From positions 182,975-246,974 of the forward strand of contig CAZUQM010000005.1 in NCBI GenBank assembly GCA_964622545.1: a DNA stretch of 64,000 nucleotides. The letters are read 5' to 3'. Numbering within the stretch: position 1 is the first letter of the stretch; every line of letters begins with the position of its first letter. Below, piece after piece: positions 42,220 to 49,067 of the stretch. The notes beneath the pieces were generated by a model. It had not been told where the DNA came from and did no database searches. It worked only from the letters and a program-made list of their open reading frames with translations. The translations under genes and the position numbers were made by a program. Source of the DNA: JAFGLZ01 sp964622545 (GTDB lineage: Bacteria; Planctomycetota; Phycisphaerae; UBA1845; JAFGLZ01).

Positions 42220-43286
42220 CGGACGAACGACGAGAGGACGTGGCACAGTCGCTCCCGACTGCTGGGGGAGCACCGTCGCCCTCGATTGTGAGTGTGGCGA
42301 CCCAGCCGAGGGCGGCTGGGCCGCATGGGGAAAGTCGGCACCCTCAGAGAGATCTGGGAAAGCAACAGTCAGAGCCGAGTCGGCGTCGATTCTTGAGCGG
42401 AGCGATCGGCGCTATTGCCGCTGGCCCTCTGGTTGCCCGCGCGGCCGAGACGAAGGGCTTCCGGTTGCGGTATCTGCTGGCCTCGAGCATGTACGGGTGC
42501 ACGGACGTGGCCGAGATCCTGCCGGAGGTCCGCAAGACCGGCGCGAGCGCGATCGACATCTGGCCCAAGTCGCACGGCTCGCAGCGGGAGCAGCTCGATG
42601 AGATGGGCGAGGATCGCTTCGCCGAGCTGCTCGTCAAGCATCGCGTTCGCTTGGGGTGCATCACGCAGTACAAGCTCGGGCCGTTCGCGTTGGAGGGCGA
42701 GATGGAGTTGGCCCGGCGGTTTCGGTGCCACACGATCGTCACCGGGGCCAAGGGTCCGAAGGGGCTGAAGGGCCGGGCGCTCAAGGAGGCGGTCGGGGCG
42801 TTCGTCGAGACGATGAAGCCGCACCTCGTGGTGGCCGAGATGACGGGCGTGACGATCGCCATCGAGAACCACGCGAACAGCCTGACCGAATCGCCGGACG
42901 CGATGAAGTGGCTGGCTGAGCTGGCCCCGTCGCGTCGGCTGGCGATCGCCTTCGCGCCGTATCACCTGCCGCAGGAGGAGAAGCTGCTGGCCGGGCTGAT
43001 CCGTGAGCTGGGCGATCGCATCGCGGTCTTCTACGCCTGGCAGCACGGCATGGGCTGCCACAAGAAGCTTCCGAAGGAGCAGGAGCTGCTGCAGATGCCC
43101 GGCCGGGGCAAGCTCGACTTCACGCCCCTGCTGGCCGCGCTGAAGGACGTGGACTACAAAGGCTGGACGGAGATCTTCATGCACCCCGTACCGCGCGGGA
43201 TTCCGATCCTCGAGCCGACGTCGGCGGTGACGGAGGAGATCAACCGCGCGCGGACGTATCTGGAGGCGTGTTTGGAGAAGGCGTGA
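42216..43286 (+). CDS. Sugar phosphate isomerase/epimerase-like TIM-barrel protein, probably exported
   Basis: A 356-residue protein if translated from the ATG overlapping the previous stop. The TIM barrel begins near residue 78 (RLRYLLASSMYGCTDVAEILPEVRKTGASAIDIW). It includes VTIAIENHANSLTESPDAM and RLAIAFAPYHL, then AVFYAWQHGMGCH and YKGWTEIFMHPVPRG, typical of the xylose isomerase-like family. An SRRRFLSGAIGAIAAGPLVARAAE stretch at 55-78 is a Tat signal, so the first 54 residues are an odd extension. They are encoded by a palindrome-rich segment (42240-42330, including CAGCCGAGGGCGGCTG). A later GTG around 42287 could be the true start. It is paired with the Gfo/Idh gene; relatives act on oxidised sugars. 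Confidence 0.75.
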   Translation: MTDERREDVAQSLPTAGGAPSPSIVSVATQPRAAGPHGESRHPQRDLGKQQSEPSRRRFLSGAIGAIAAGPLVARAAETKGFRLRYLLASSMYGCTDVAEILPEVRKTGASAIDIWPKSHGSQREQLDEMGEDRFAELLVKHRVRLGCITQYKLGPFALEGEMELARRFRCHTIVTGAKGPKGLKGRALKEAVGAFVETMKPHLVVAEMTGVTIAIENHANSLTESPDAMKWLAELAPSRRLAIAFAPYHLPQEEKLLAGLIRELGDRIAVFYAWQHGMGCHKKLPKEQELLQMPGRGKLDFTPLLAALKDVDYKGWTEIFMHPVPRGIPILEPTSAVTEEINRARTYLEACLEKA

Positions 43287-43370
43287 GGGCAGGGGGTGGT
43301 TTTCGCTGGACAACCCGCGTAGTGGATGCAGGCATACAAAGATTGTATGATAAGGCCAAAGGAGCAGGCC

Positions 43371-43607
43371 ATGAGCAAGACCGTGAATCTGTCCCTACAA
43401 GAGTCGCTCCTGCGTCAACTCGACGAGATCGCTCGCGAGGAATCACGATCGCGTTCGGAGCTCATGCGAGAAGCCGCTCGCATCTACATCGAGCGGAAAC
43501 GACAATGGAAGGACATCTTCGCGTTGGGCGACGAGGTTCGGCGCAAGCGCCGTATCACACCGAAGGTCATCGCACGAGAGATCGAAGAGCACCGCAAGCC
43601 ACGGTGA
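43371..43607 (+). CDS. Ribbon-helix-helix (CopG-type) antitoxin
   Basis: A 78-residue protein. The N-terminal KTVNLSLQESLLRQLDEIAREESRSRSELMREAARIYIERKRQW is a textbook ribbon-helix-helix DNA-binding domain; the rest (WKDIFALGDEVRRKRRITPKVIAREIEEHR) would wrap the toxin. ATG 43371 is chosen because AAAGGAG lies 6 nt upstream. The PIN toxin starts 3 bp after its stop. It probably binds its own promoter just upstream. Confidence 0.88.
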   Translation: MSKTVNLSLQESLLRQLDEIAREESRSRSELMREAARIYIERKRQWKDIFALGDEVRRKRRITPKVIAREIEEHRKPR

Positions 43608-43610
43608 CAC

Positions 43611-44024
43611 GTGCGGATCGTCTGCGACACCAACGTGCTGGTCTCGGCTATCCTGTACGGTGGACGCCCACGTGAGGTACTGGAGACGCTGATCACCGGT
43701 CGAGCGCAAGGGTTCATCTCGCCCGCGCTGGAAAAGGAGCTTCGGGGAGTCCTAAGCCGTCCCAAGTTCGGACTTACGCCGGGACAGACAGATCTGGTTG
43801 GCAGGACGTTACGCGACCTCGTCGTGTTGGTACATCCCCGGCACGAGGTTCTTGTCATCAAAGACGACCCCGACGACAATGCTGTGTTGGCCTGTGCGGT
43901 GGAGGCCGCCGCGGATTGCATCGTCACGGGCGACGAGCACTTGCTAGCCCTCAAACACTACCAAGGCATCGACATCCAGAGCCCCGCTGCGTTCCTTGAC
44001 CGCCTGGGGGAGGCAGCTCGATGA
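43611..44024 (+). CDS. PIN-domain toxin (COG1569-type)
   Basis: A 137-residue protein starting at GTG, 3 bp after the antitoxin. PIN-domain acidic residues are in RIVCDTNVLVSAIL (D6), PALEKELRGVL (E about 41), DPDDNAVLACAVEAAADCIVTGDEHLL (two further Asp). That is the complete set expected for a Mg-dependent ribonuclease toxin. Length and motifs are intact. It forms an operon with the RHH antitoxin and is separate from the DUF433/DUF5615 and ParE modules earlier in the window. Confidence 0.9.
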   Translation: MRIVCDTNVLVSAILYGGRPREVLETLITGRAQGFISPALEKELRGVLSRPKFGLTPGQTDLVGRTLRDLVVLVHPRHEVLVIKDDPDDNAVLACAVEAAADCIVTGDEHLLALKHYQGIDIQSPAAFLDRLGEAAR

Positions 44025-44083
44025 ACGCCGGTTGCAGGAACGAATTAGACGGAGTTCCACGGACCAGAAAGGACACCTAGCCC

Positions 44084-44647
44084 ATGGACAAGGTTCTCAT
44101 TATCGTCGGTGACGCGTCGGAGACCGTCGACACGCTGTACCCCTACTACCGGCTCATCGAGGCCGGCTTTCGGCCCGTGGTGGCCGGGCCGGAGAAGCGC
44201 CGCTTCCAGATGGTCATGCACGAGGTCAAGCCCGGCTGGACCATCACCAAGGAGTGGGAGGGCTACACGATCGAGGCCGAGGTCGCCTTCAGCGACGTCG
44301 ACCCGGCCGAGTACGTGGGCATCTTCTTCTCGGGCGGGCGGGCGCCGGAGTACATCCGCTACGACGAGGCGTTGGTGAAGATCACCAAGCACTTCTTCGA
44401 GACGAACAAGCCCATCGCGTGCGTGTGCCACGGCGTGGAGATCCCCGCGTACGCCGACTGCGTGAAGGGCCGCAAGATGGCCACCGTGCCGAAGTGTCAG
44501 TTCGATCTGGAGGTCTGCGGGGGGACGTTCGTCAACGAGCCGTGCGTGATCGACGGGAACCTGATCAGCGGCCGAACGTACCACGACCACGGCCACTACA
44601 TCGGCCCGTGGATCAAGCTGCTGGAGGACGCGCGGGCGAGGGGGTGA
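44084..44647 (+). CDS. DJ-1/PfpI family protein
   Basis: A 187-residue cytoplasmic protein. The core reads KVLIIVGDASETVDTLYPYYRLIEAGFRPVVAGPEKRRF, with the family Glu (E13), then YVGIFFSGGRAPEYIRYDEALVKITKHFFETNKPIACVCHGVEIPA, with the nucleophile-elbow Cys in ACVCHG. Members include glyoxalase III-like, deglycase-like and protease-like proteins, so the reaction is not fixed. It begins at ATG 44084 with AAAGGACA upstream. It follows the toxin-antitoxin pair with a 59-bp gap and probably has its own promoter. Confidence 0.85.
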   Translation: MDKVLIIVGDASETVDTLYPYYRLIEAGFRPVVAGPEKRRFQMVMHEVKPGWTITKEWEGYTIEAEVAFSDVDPAEYVGIFFSGGRAPEYIRYDEALVKITKHFFETNKPIACVCHGVEIPAYADCVKGRKMATVPKCQFDLEVCGGTFVNEPCVIDGNLISGRTYHDHGHYIGPWIKLLEDARARG

Positions 44648-44699
44648 TCCTACCGAAGAGAGGCATGGCTGGCCTGTCGCTGTGTAGCCACGTCGAGGA

Positions 44700-44795
44700 A
44701 TCAGTTGGTGCGTCAAGACGCACGCGACGAAGCTCCGTGGCGAAAGATGCACGCCCACGGAAAACGAGGACCGCACTGGGGACAGTCCGGCTCGG
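44700..44795. repeat. Palindromic repeats between convergent genes
   Basis: GGTGCGTCAAGACGCACGCG at about 44707-44726 matches 8899-8918 except for one base and forms a GTGCGTC-AA-GACGCAC hairpin. GACCGCACTGGGGACAGTCC at about 44771-44790 belongs to the second repeat type seen at 14551 and 16600. No gene here. Confidence 0.6.
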
Positions 44796-44825
44796 CTGAG
44801 GCCTCGCCCCCGAGGGGCTCTTCTG

Positions 44826-45608
44826 CTACGGGTCGCCGTCGCCCAACGTCTTGACGAAGATCTTGCGGAACTCGACCGGGTCGCCGTGGTGCTGCAGGGC
44901 GATCGGGCCCTTGGGCGGCAGGCCCGGCAGCTTGGCCGCGTCGATCACGGTCTCGCCGTTGAGCACGACCGTCATGCGGTCGCCCTTGAGCGTGACCTTG
45001 AACCAGTTCCACTCACCGAACGGGCGGTCGGCCCGCTTGGTGGGGAGGCACGCCACGCGAATCTCGTCCGGCAGCTTGCGGTTCGTACGGTAGCCGTTGA
45101 TCTCGCCCGAGCCGAGCGTCTGAGACCAGATGTTGGCCTGACACTTCATATCGCCGCGGAAGTAGAGTCCGCTGTCGCCGGCGTCGATCTTGGGCGTGGT
45201 CTTCCGCCGGCCCTTCTCGTCGCGCAGAAAATCGCCGTTGGGCAGGACGATCGGGTGCGGCTTCATCTTCGGCTTGCTCGGCAGGCGCCATTCCACGTAG
45301 ACGACGCTGTCGCCGAAGCTCTCTTTCGACCAGAGGTTGTTGTCCTTGTGCCGCTTGGCCTCGGCCTTGCCGTCGTAGTGGATGATGTCGCCGCGCACGA
45401 CCCAGTGGCCCTTGTGCCAGGGCTTGACGTCCCACTGGTCCAGGCCCTTGCCGTTGAAGAGCGGCTCAAAGCCCTGCTTGGTGAGGGTCTGCTCGCTGAT
45501 GAAGCGTTTGTCCTTGTCGGCCGAGCCGGCGAGGGCGGTGGATGCGAAAACGGCCAGGGCCAGGGCGGCGGGCACCACCAGTCGGGCCGATTGCGTTGTG
45601 CTGATCAT
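44826..45608 (-). CDS. Exported DUF1080 (3-keto-glycoside hydrolase-like) protein
   Basis: A 260-residue protein with a signal peptide (SARLVVPAALALAVFASTALAG) and a single DUF1080 domain. The domain shows FEPLFNGKGLDQWDVK, WVVRGDIIHYDGKA, YVEWRLPS, DSGLYFRGDMKCQANIWSQTLGSGEINGYR, FGEWNWFKVTLKGDRMTVVLNGETVID and GPIALQHHGDPVEFRKIFVK, in family order. It lies 35 bp downstream of the Gfo/Idh gene at 45644 on the same strand, an arrangement that supports oxidation of a glycoside followed by cleavage of its 3-keto form. ATG 45608 has GGAG 6 nt upstream. No cytochrome part, unlike 796-1788. Confidence 0.87.
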   Translation of the reverse strand: MISTTQSARLVVPAALALAVFASTALAGSADKDKRFISEQTLTKQGFEPLFNGKGLDQWDVKPWHKGHWVVRGDIIHYDGKAEAKRHKDNNLWSKESFGDSVVYVEWRLPSKPKMKPHPIVLPNGDFLRDEKGRRKTTPKIDAGDSGLYFRGDMKCQANIWSQTLGSGEINGYRTNRKLPDEIRVACLPTKRADRPFGEWNWFKVTLKGDRMTVVLNGETVIDAAKLPGLPPKGPIALQHHGDPVEFRKIFVKTLGDGDP

Positions 45609-45643
45609 GGTGAGCTCCTTTCGAGCATGGGTTCGTCGGCGCG

Positions 45644-46957
45644 TCACACCTCGATCTCGAAGCCCTTTCGCGGCTCGCGCTTGAGCATGGCGCCCGCCTC
45701 GCTGTCGCCGACGATCTGCTGGGTTTTGGGGTCCCAGGTGATCTTGCGCCCGAGTCGGATGCCGATGTTCGCCAGGTGGCAGGTCGTCACGGCTCGGTGG
45801 TGCGTGAAGACGTCGGAGATGGGCGTCTGGCGCGTCTTGAGGCAGTCAAAGAAGTTGCGCATGTGTTGGCCGGTGCGTTGACCGCGGGTGAGCTTGCGGA
45901 TCGCCTCTTCGGGCAGCGGGTTGTTCTTGAGGTCCTTGGTGGGCTTGCCCGACCAGCCCTTGCGGCAGACGAAGAACTCGCCCTTGTCGCCCTCGAAGTT
46001 GATGCCCTTGTCCTTCCAGTGGGTGATGTTCAGCTCGACCCCGTTTGGGAAGCGGCAGGTGATGTCGTAGGCCGTCGCCGTGTTGAACCCGTTCTTGATG
46101 GTCGGGTGCGTGGCGATGCCTTCGACCGACACCGGCCCGCTGTTCTCCATGCCGATGGCCCATTGCGCGATGTCGATGTGGTGGGCGCCCCAATCGGTCA
46201 TCTTGCCGCCGGAGTACTCGTACCACCACCGGAACGTCCAGTGGCAGCGCTCCTTGATGTAGGGCACCTTGGGGGCCTGGCCGAGCCACAGGTCCCAGTT
46301 GAGCTCGGGCGGCGGCTCGCTGACCTGGAAGGGCCCGCCGATCATGCCCGGGCCGATGCCGACGCGGACGCGCCGGACCTTGCCGATGCGTCCCTCGCGG
46401 ACCATGGCCACGGCCTTGAGGAAGCGATCGCCGAACTCGGTGCGCTGCTGGGTGCCGACCTGGAAGACGCGCTGGGTCTTTTCGACGGCGCGGCAGATCT
46501 GCTTGCCCTCGTCGATGGTGAGGGTGAGGGGCTTCTCGCAGTAGACGTCCTTGCCGGCGTGGACGGCCTCGATGGCGATCTTGGCGTGCCAGTGATCGGG
46601 CGTGCCGATGATGACGGCGTCGACGTCGTCGCGGGCGAGGACGTCGCGATAGTCCTCGTAGATCTTGGCCTTGCCGTCGGTGATGGTTTTCTGGGCGTGC
46701 TCGGCGGCGCGGCGGTCGACGTCGCAGATGGCGACGAGGTCGCCGTACTTGCTGGCGTGCTTGGCGATCCGGGTGCCGCGGGCGGTGCGGAACGGCTGCC
46801 AGCCGACGCCGATGGCGGCGACCTGCGGGCGGTCGTTCTTGGTCGCGGCCCGCGCCGAGGTGTTCAGAGCCAGGAAGGGCGCCGCGAAGCTGCTCGAGGC
46901 CAGGAGCCCGGTGGATGTGGTCAGAAACTGCCGCCGGCTCGGCCTATCAGCGGTCAT
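45644..46957 (-). CDS. Tat-exported Gfo/Idh/MocA family oxidoreductase
   Basis: A 437-residue protein. Tat signal PSRRQFLTTSTGLLASSSFAAP (RR at 7-8). The cofactor-binding segment is QVAAIGVGWQPFRTARG with GDLVAICDVDRRAAEHA. GTPDHWHAKIAIEAVHAGKDVYCEKPLTLTIDEGKQ and FRWWYEYSGGKMTDWGAHHIDIAQWAIGMENSGPV follow, closely like 40909-42219. GGAGG is 5 nt before ATG 46957. The DUF1080 gene follows after 35 bp, so the two are probably co-transcribed and act in sequence outside the cytoplasm. Confidence 0.87.
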   Translation of the reverse strand: MTADRPSRRQFLTTSTGLLASSSFAAPFLALNTSARAATKNDRPQVAAIGVGWQPFRTARGTRIAKHASKYGDLVAICDVDRRAAEHAQKTITDGKAKIYEDYRDVLARDDVDAVIIGTPDHWHAKIAIEAVHAGKDVYCEKPLTLTIDEGKQICRAVEKTQRVFQVGTQQRTEFGDRFLKAVAMVREGRIGKVRRVRVGIGPGMIGGPFQVSEPPPELNWDLWLGQAPKVPYIKERCHWTFRWWYEYSGGKMTDWGAHHIDIAQWAIGMENSGPVSVEGIATHPTIKNGFNTATAYDITCRFPNGVELNITHWKDKGINFEGDKGEFFVCRKGWSGKPTKDLKNNPLPEEAIRKLTRGQRTGQHMRNFFDCLKTRQTPISDVFTHHRAVTTCHLANIGIRLGRKITWDPKTQQIVGDSEAGAMLKREPRKGFEIEV

Positions 46958-47325
46958 GGGAACCTCCAATCATGGTGACCTGTGCGTGCGTGTCATCGGG
47001 CGAGGAGCGGCGTCGGGCACGGCCGCCCACGTCGTTACGTCAACAGGCCATGCTACAAGCGGCGCGCAGACGCATCAAGGTGGGGCCCTTGCGATCAGCC
47101 GCGGGCATGACACTTCAGGCGGGGCCTTGAGGATACGGGGGAAGTGCTGCAAAGTGCCCTTGCTTGAAAAGCAAGCTTGTTCTGGGAGCAGTGCCCTGGA
47201 CGTTGCGCCGACCTGGACATGCACTGCTGACACAGCAGTGGCACGAGTGAGACACGGTGTCCCTGCGGGACAACCCCTACGATTTATCCGCTTGTTCTAC
47301 AGGGCTTTATATCATCGTCTTTCGT

Positions 47326-47349
47326 CTATGGGTCAAGCTATAGGTCAAG
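47326..47349 (+). repeat. Tandem CTATGGGTCAA motif, left copy
   Basis: CTATGGGTCAAGCTATAGGTCAAG: two 11-bp units in tandem. A close relative lies at 47858-47880, so the pair brackets about 510 bp that is AT-richer than the chromosome. The 387 bp between 46957 and 47345 otherwise hold no gene, only an ACTGCTGACACAGCAGTGGCAC hairpin near 47222-47242. Confidence 0.6.
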
Positions 47350-47560
47350 TCCACCAACCCCGCTTCATTCCGATTCCGCCGATTAGGCATAATAGGGCGA
47401 TTCCCAACAGAAACAGGCTACCTTCCGGCTGCACGTCGTCGGGGTGCAAGGCTGGACGGAAGAAGAAAACGTAAATGATGCCCGTGACACCAAACTTAGC
47501 CAACGAGGCCCCGAACGATTTTTTGCTATCCTTTCCGTCCTTACTATCCTTCTCGTCCAT
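47345..47560 (-). CDS. Small membrane protein, hypothetical
   Basis: A 71-residue protein: a charged start (DEKDSKDGKDSKKSFGAS), then two hydrophobic stretches (GVTGIIYVFFFRPAL and LFLLGIALLCLIGGIGM) and a short basic end. The Shine-Dalgarno is weak. Composition is AT-richer than nearby genes. It lies within the segment bracketed by CTATGGGTCAA motifs. The Asp/Lys-then-membrane layout is plausible for a real protein but no family is recognised, so it could be spurious. Confidence 0.4.
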   Translation of the reverse strand: MDEKDSKDGKDSKKSFGASLAKFGVTGIIYVFFFRPALHPDDVQPEGSLFLLGIALLCLIGGIGMKRGWWT

Positions 47561-47597
47561 TGGTCTGGCTCTCGTGCTGGTGTCGCTTCGGAGATAA

Positions 47598-47859
47598 GGC
47601 GGGGCTCCCCGAGATGAGTCTACCCCCGTCCGATGTTACCAGCAAGGGCGGGACGGTCAACAGCGGGGCTCCCTGCGAGCCCTGGCGATATCCTGGCGGG
47701 GCTGCTCCCCGTTTATCGGTTTGATTTTCCCCCGCCCTGGATAGCTCCCTGCTCCGTTGCGTTTAATCTCAGGGCTCTATCGAGCCCGTTTTTTTCGAGT
47801 CCCCCGCCAGACGGAGCCCAACCAACAAAAGAGCCCCGCCTATCGGGTAGGGCGGGGCT
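47598..47859. repeat. GGCGGGGCT repeat patch with stable hairpin
   Basis: Copies of GGCGGGGCT or its complement occur at 47598, 47695, 47832 and 47851. The last two form a 9-bp stem (AGCCCCGCC/GGCGGGGCT, 47832-47859). A run GCCCGTTTTTTTCGAG lies at about 47785-47800. The 484 bp from 47561 to 48044 show no gene. Confidence 0.55.
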
Positions 47860-47880
47860 ATGGGTCAACCTATGGGTCAG
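47858..47880 (+). repeat. Tandem CTATGGGTCAA motif, right copy
   Basis: CTATGGGTCAACCTATGGGTCAG has the same two-unit arrangement and orientation as 47326-47349, immediately after the hairpin at 47832-47859. Confidence 0.6.
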
Positions 47881-48044
47881 AAATTGGCTAGGATATTCAA
47901 AAAACGGGTATGCTATGAGTCCTTACGGGACGAAGGGAGTCGCCCAAAACGTCATGCACCCTCAGCCGGACAGTCTCGGATCAGCCAAGCCTCAGCAATT
48001 CTCGCCGGTCTTGCATGCAGAAGAATGGTTGAAAGGTCAATCCC

Positions 48045-48806
48045 CTACTTCACGGCCACGCCCTTACCGCGGAGGTAGTCCTTGAGTTCGGGTATGCCGA
48101 TCATGTTGAAGTGGAACACGGACGCGGCCAGGAGGACGGTCGCGCCGGCCTCGACGGCCTCGTGGAAGTGTTCGAGCTCGCCGGCGCCGCCGGAGGCGAC
48201 CACCTTGGCCGAGGTGGCGTCCTTGATGGCGCGGATCACGGGCAGGTCGTAGCCGGTCTTGGCCCCGTCGCCGGCCTTGCTGGTGGGCAGGATGACGGGC
48301 ACGCCATAGCCGTCGACCTGCTTGGCCCACTCGATGGCGTCGCCGCCGGTGGCGGTACGGCCGCCGTCGATGTAGACCTCGTAGCCGGAGGGCATGGCCC
48401 CATTCTGGTCGACGTCGATGGCAACGGTGACCTTGTCGGGGCCGAACTCCTTGATCATCTCGGCGATGACCTCGGGCTTGCGGTAGGCGGCGCTGCTGGT
48501 GGAGACGGTATCGGCGCCGGCCTCAAGCACGGCCGCGGCCGAGGCGACGTCGGCGATGCCGCCGCCGACTGTGAAGGGCACGGTGGTAACCTCGGCGACG
48601 CGCTTGACGACGTCCAGCATTGTGGCCCGGTTCTCGACGGTGGCGGTGATGTCGAGCAGGGCGAGCTCGTCGGCGCCGGCCTTGCAGTAGGCCTGGGCGC
48701 ACTCGACGGGGTCGCCGGCGTCGCGGATGTCGACGAAGTGGACGCCCTTGACCACGCGTCCGTTCTGCATGTCCAGGCACGGCATGATGCTGATCGGTTC
48801 GGTCAT
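48045..48806 (-). CDS. hisF: Imidazole glycerol phosphate synthase subunit HisF
   Basis: A 253-residue (beta/alpha)8 enzyme of histidine synthesis. The first catalytic Asp is in IMPCLDMQNGRVVKGVHF and the second in VTVAIDVDQNG. Phosphate-binding loops appear in VPFTVGGGIADVASA, ADTVSTSSAAYRKPEVI and KVVASGGAGELEHFHEAV. With HisH it makes imidazole glycerol phosphate and AICAR. No hisH or other his gene lies nearby, so histidine genes must be scattered here. ATG 48806 is chosen with GGAG 7 nt upstream; the frame runs 23 codons further upstream. The insert ADGAKTGYDLPVIRAI-type region is in keeping with the longer HisF variants. Confidence 0.9.
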   Translation of the reverse strand: MTEPISIMPCLDMQNGRVVKGVHFVDIRDAGDPVECAQAYCKAGADELALLDITATVENRATMLDVVKRVAEVTTVPFTVGGGIADVASAAAVLEAGADTVSTSSAAYRKPEVIAEMIKEFGPDKVTVAIDVDQNGAMPSGYEVYIDGGRTATGGDAIEWAKQVDGYGVPVILPTSKAGDGAKTGYDLPVIRAIKDATSAKVVASGGAGELEHFHEAVEAGATVLLAASVFHFNMIGIPELKDYLRGKGVAVK

Positions 48807-49067
48807 CGTCGGTCTCCATGTGTCGGTGGGGTTGATCGTGCCAGGGCTTGTAAGCCGACGAGCGGGGGCTGTCAACCGGTCCTCTTACCGAGAGAGACCT
48901 TGACTGGTTAGGCTGGCTCGCCTCGAAGGAATCGCCGGATCGTTGCCACAGTCGGTGCGAACCGCAGCGCATGGCCAACGTGACCACCTGAGCAAGCACG
49001 CTGCATCAAGACTCAGCCCACGCCTGCGCACCAGCGAAGAGCGAATCAGGATGTGCGAGCGGTCGCG

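Noticed and set aside
40543..42273. Long minus-strand frame opposite the Gfo/Idh gene
   Set aside because: Shadow; the + strand shows Tat signal and Gfo/Idh motifs with a good Shine-Dalgarno.
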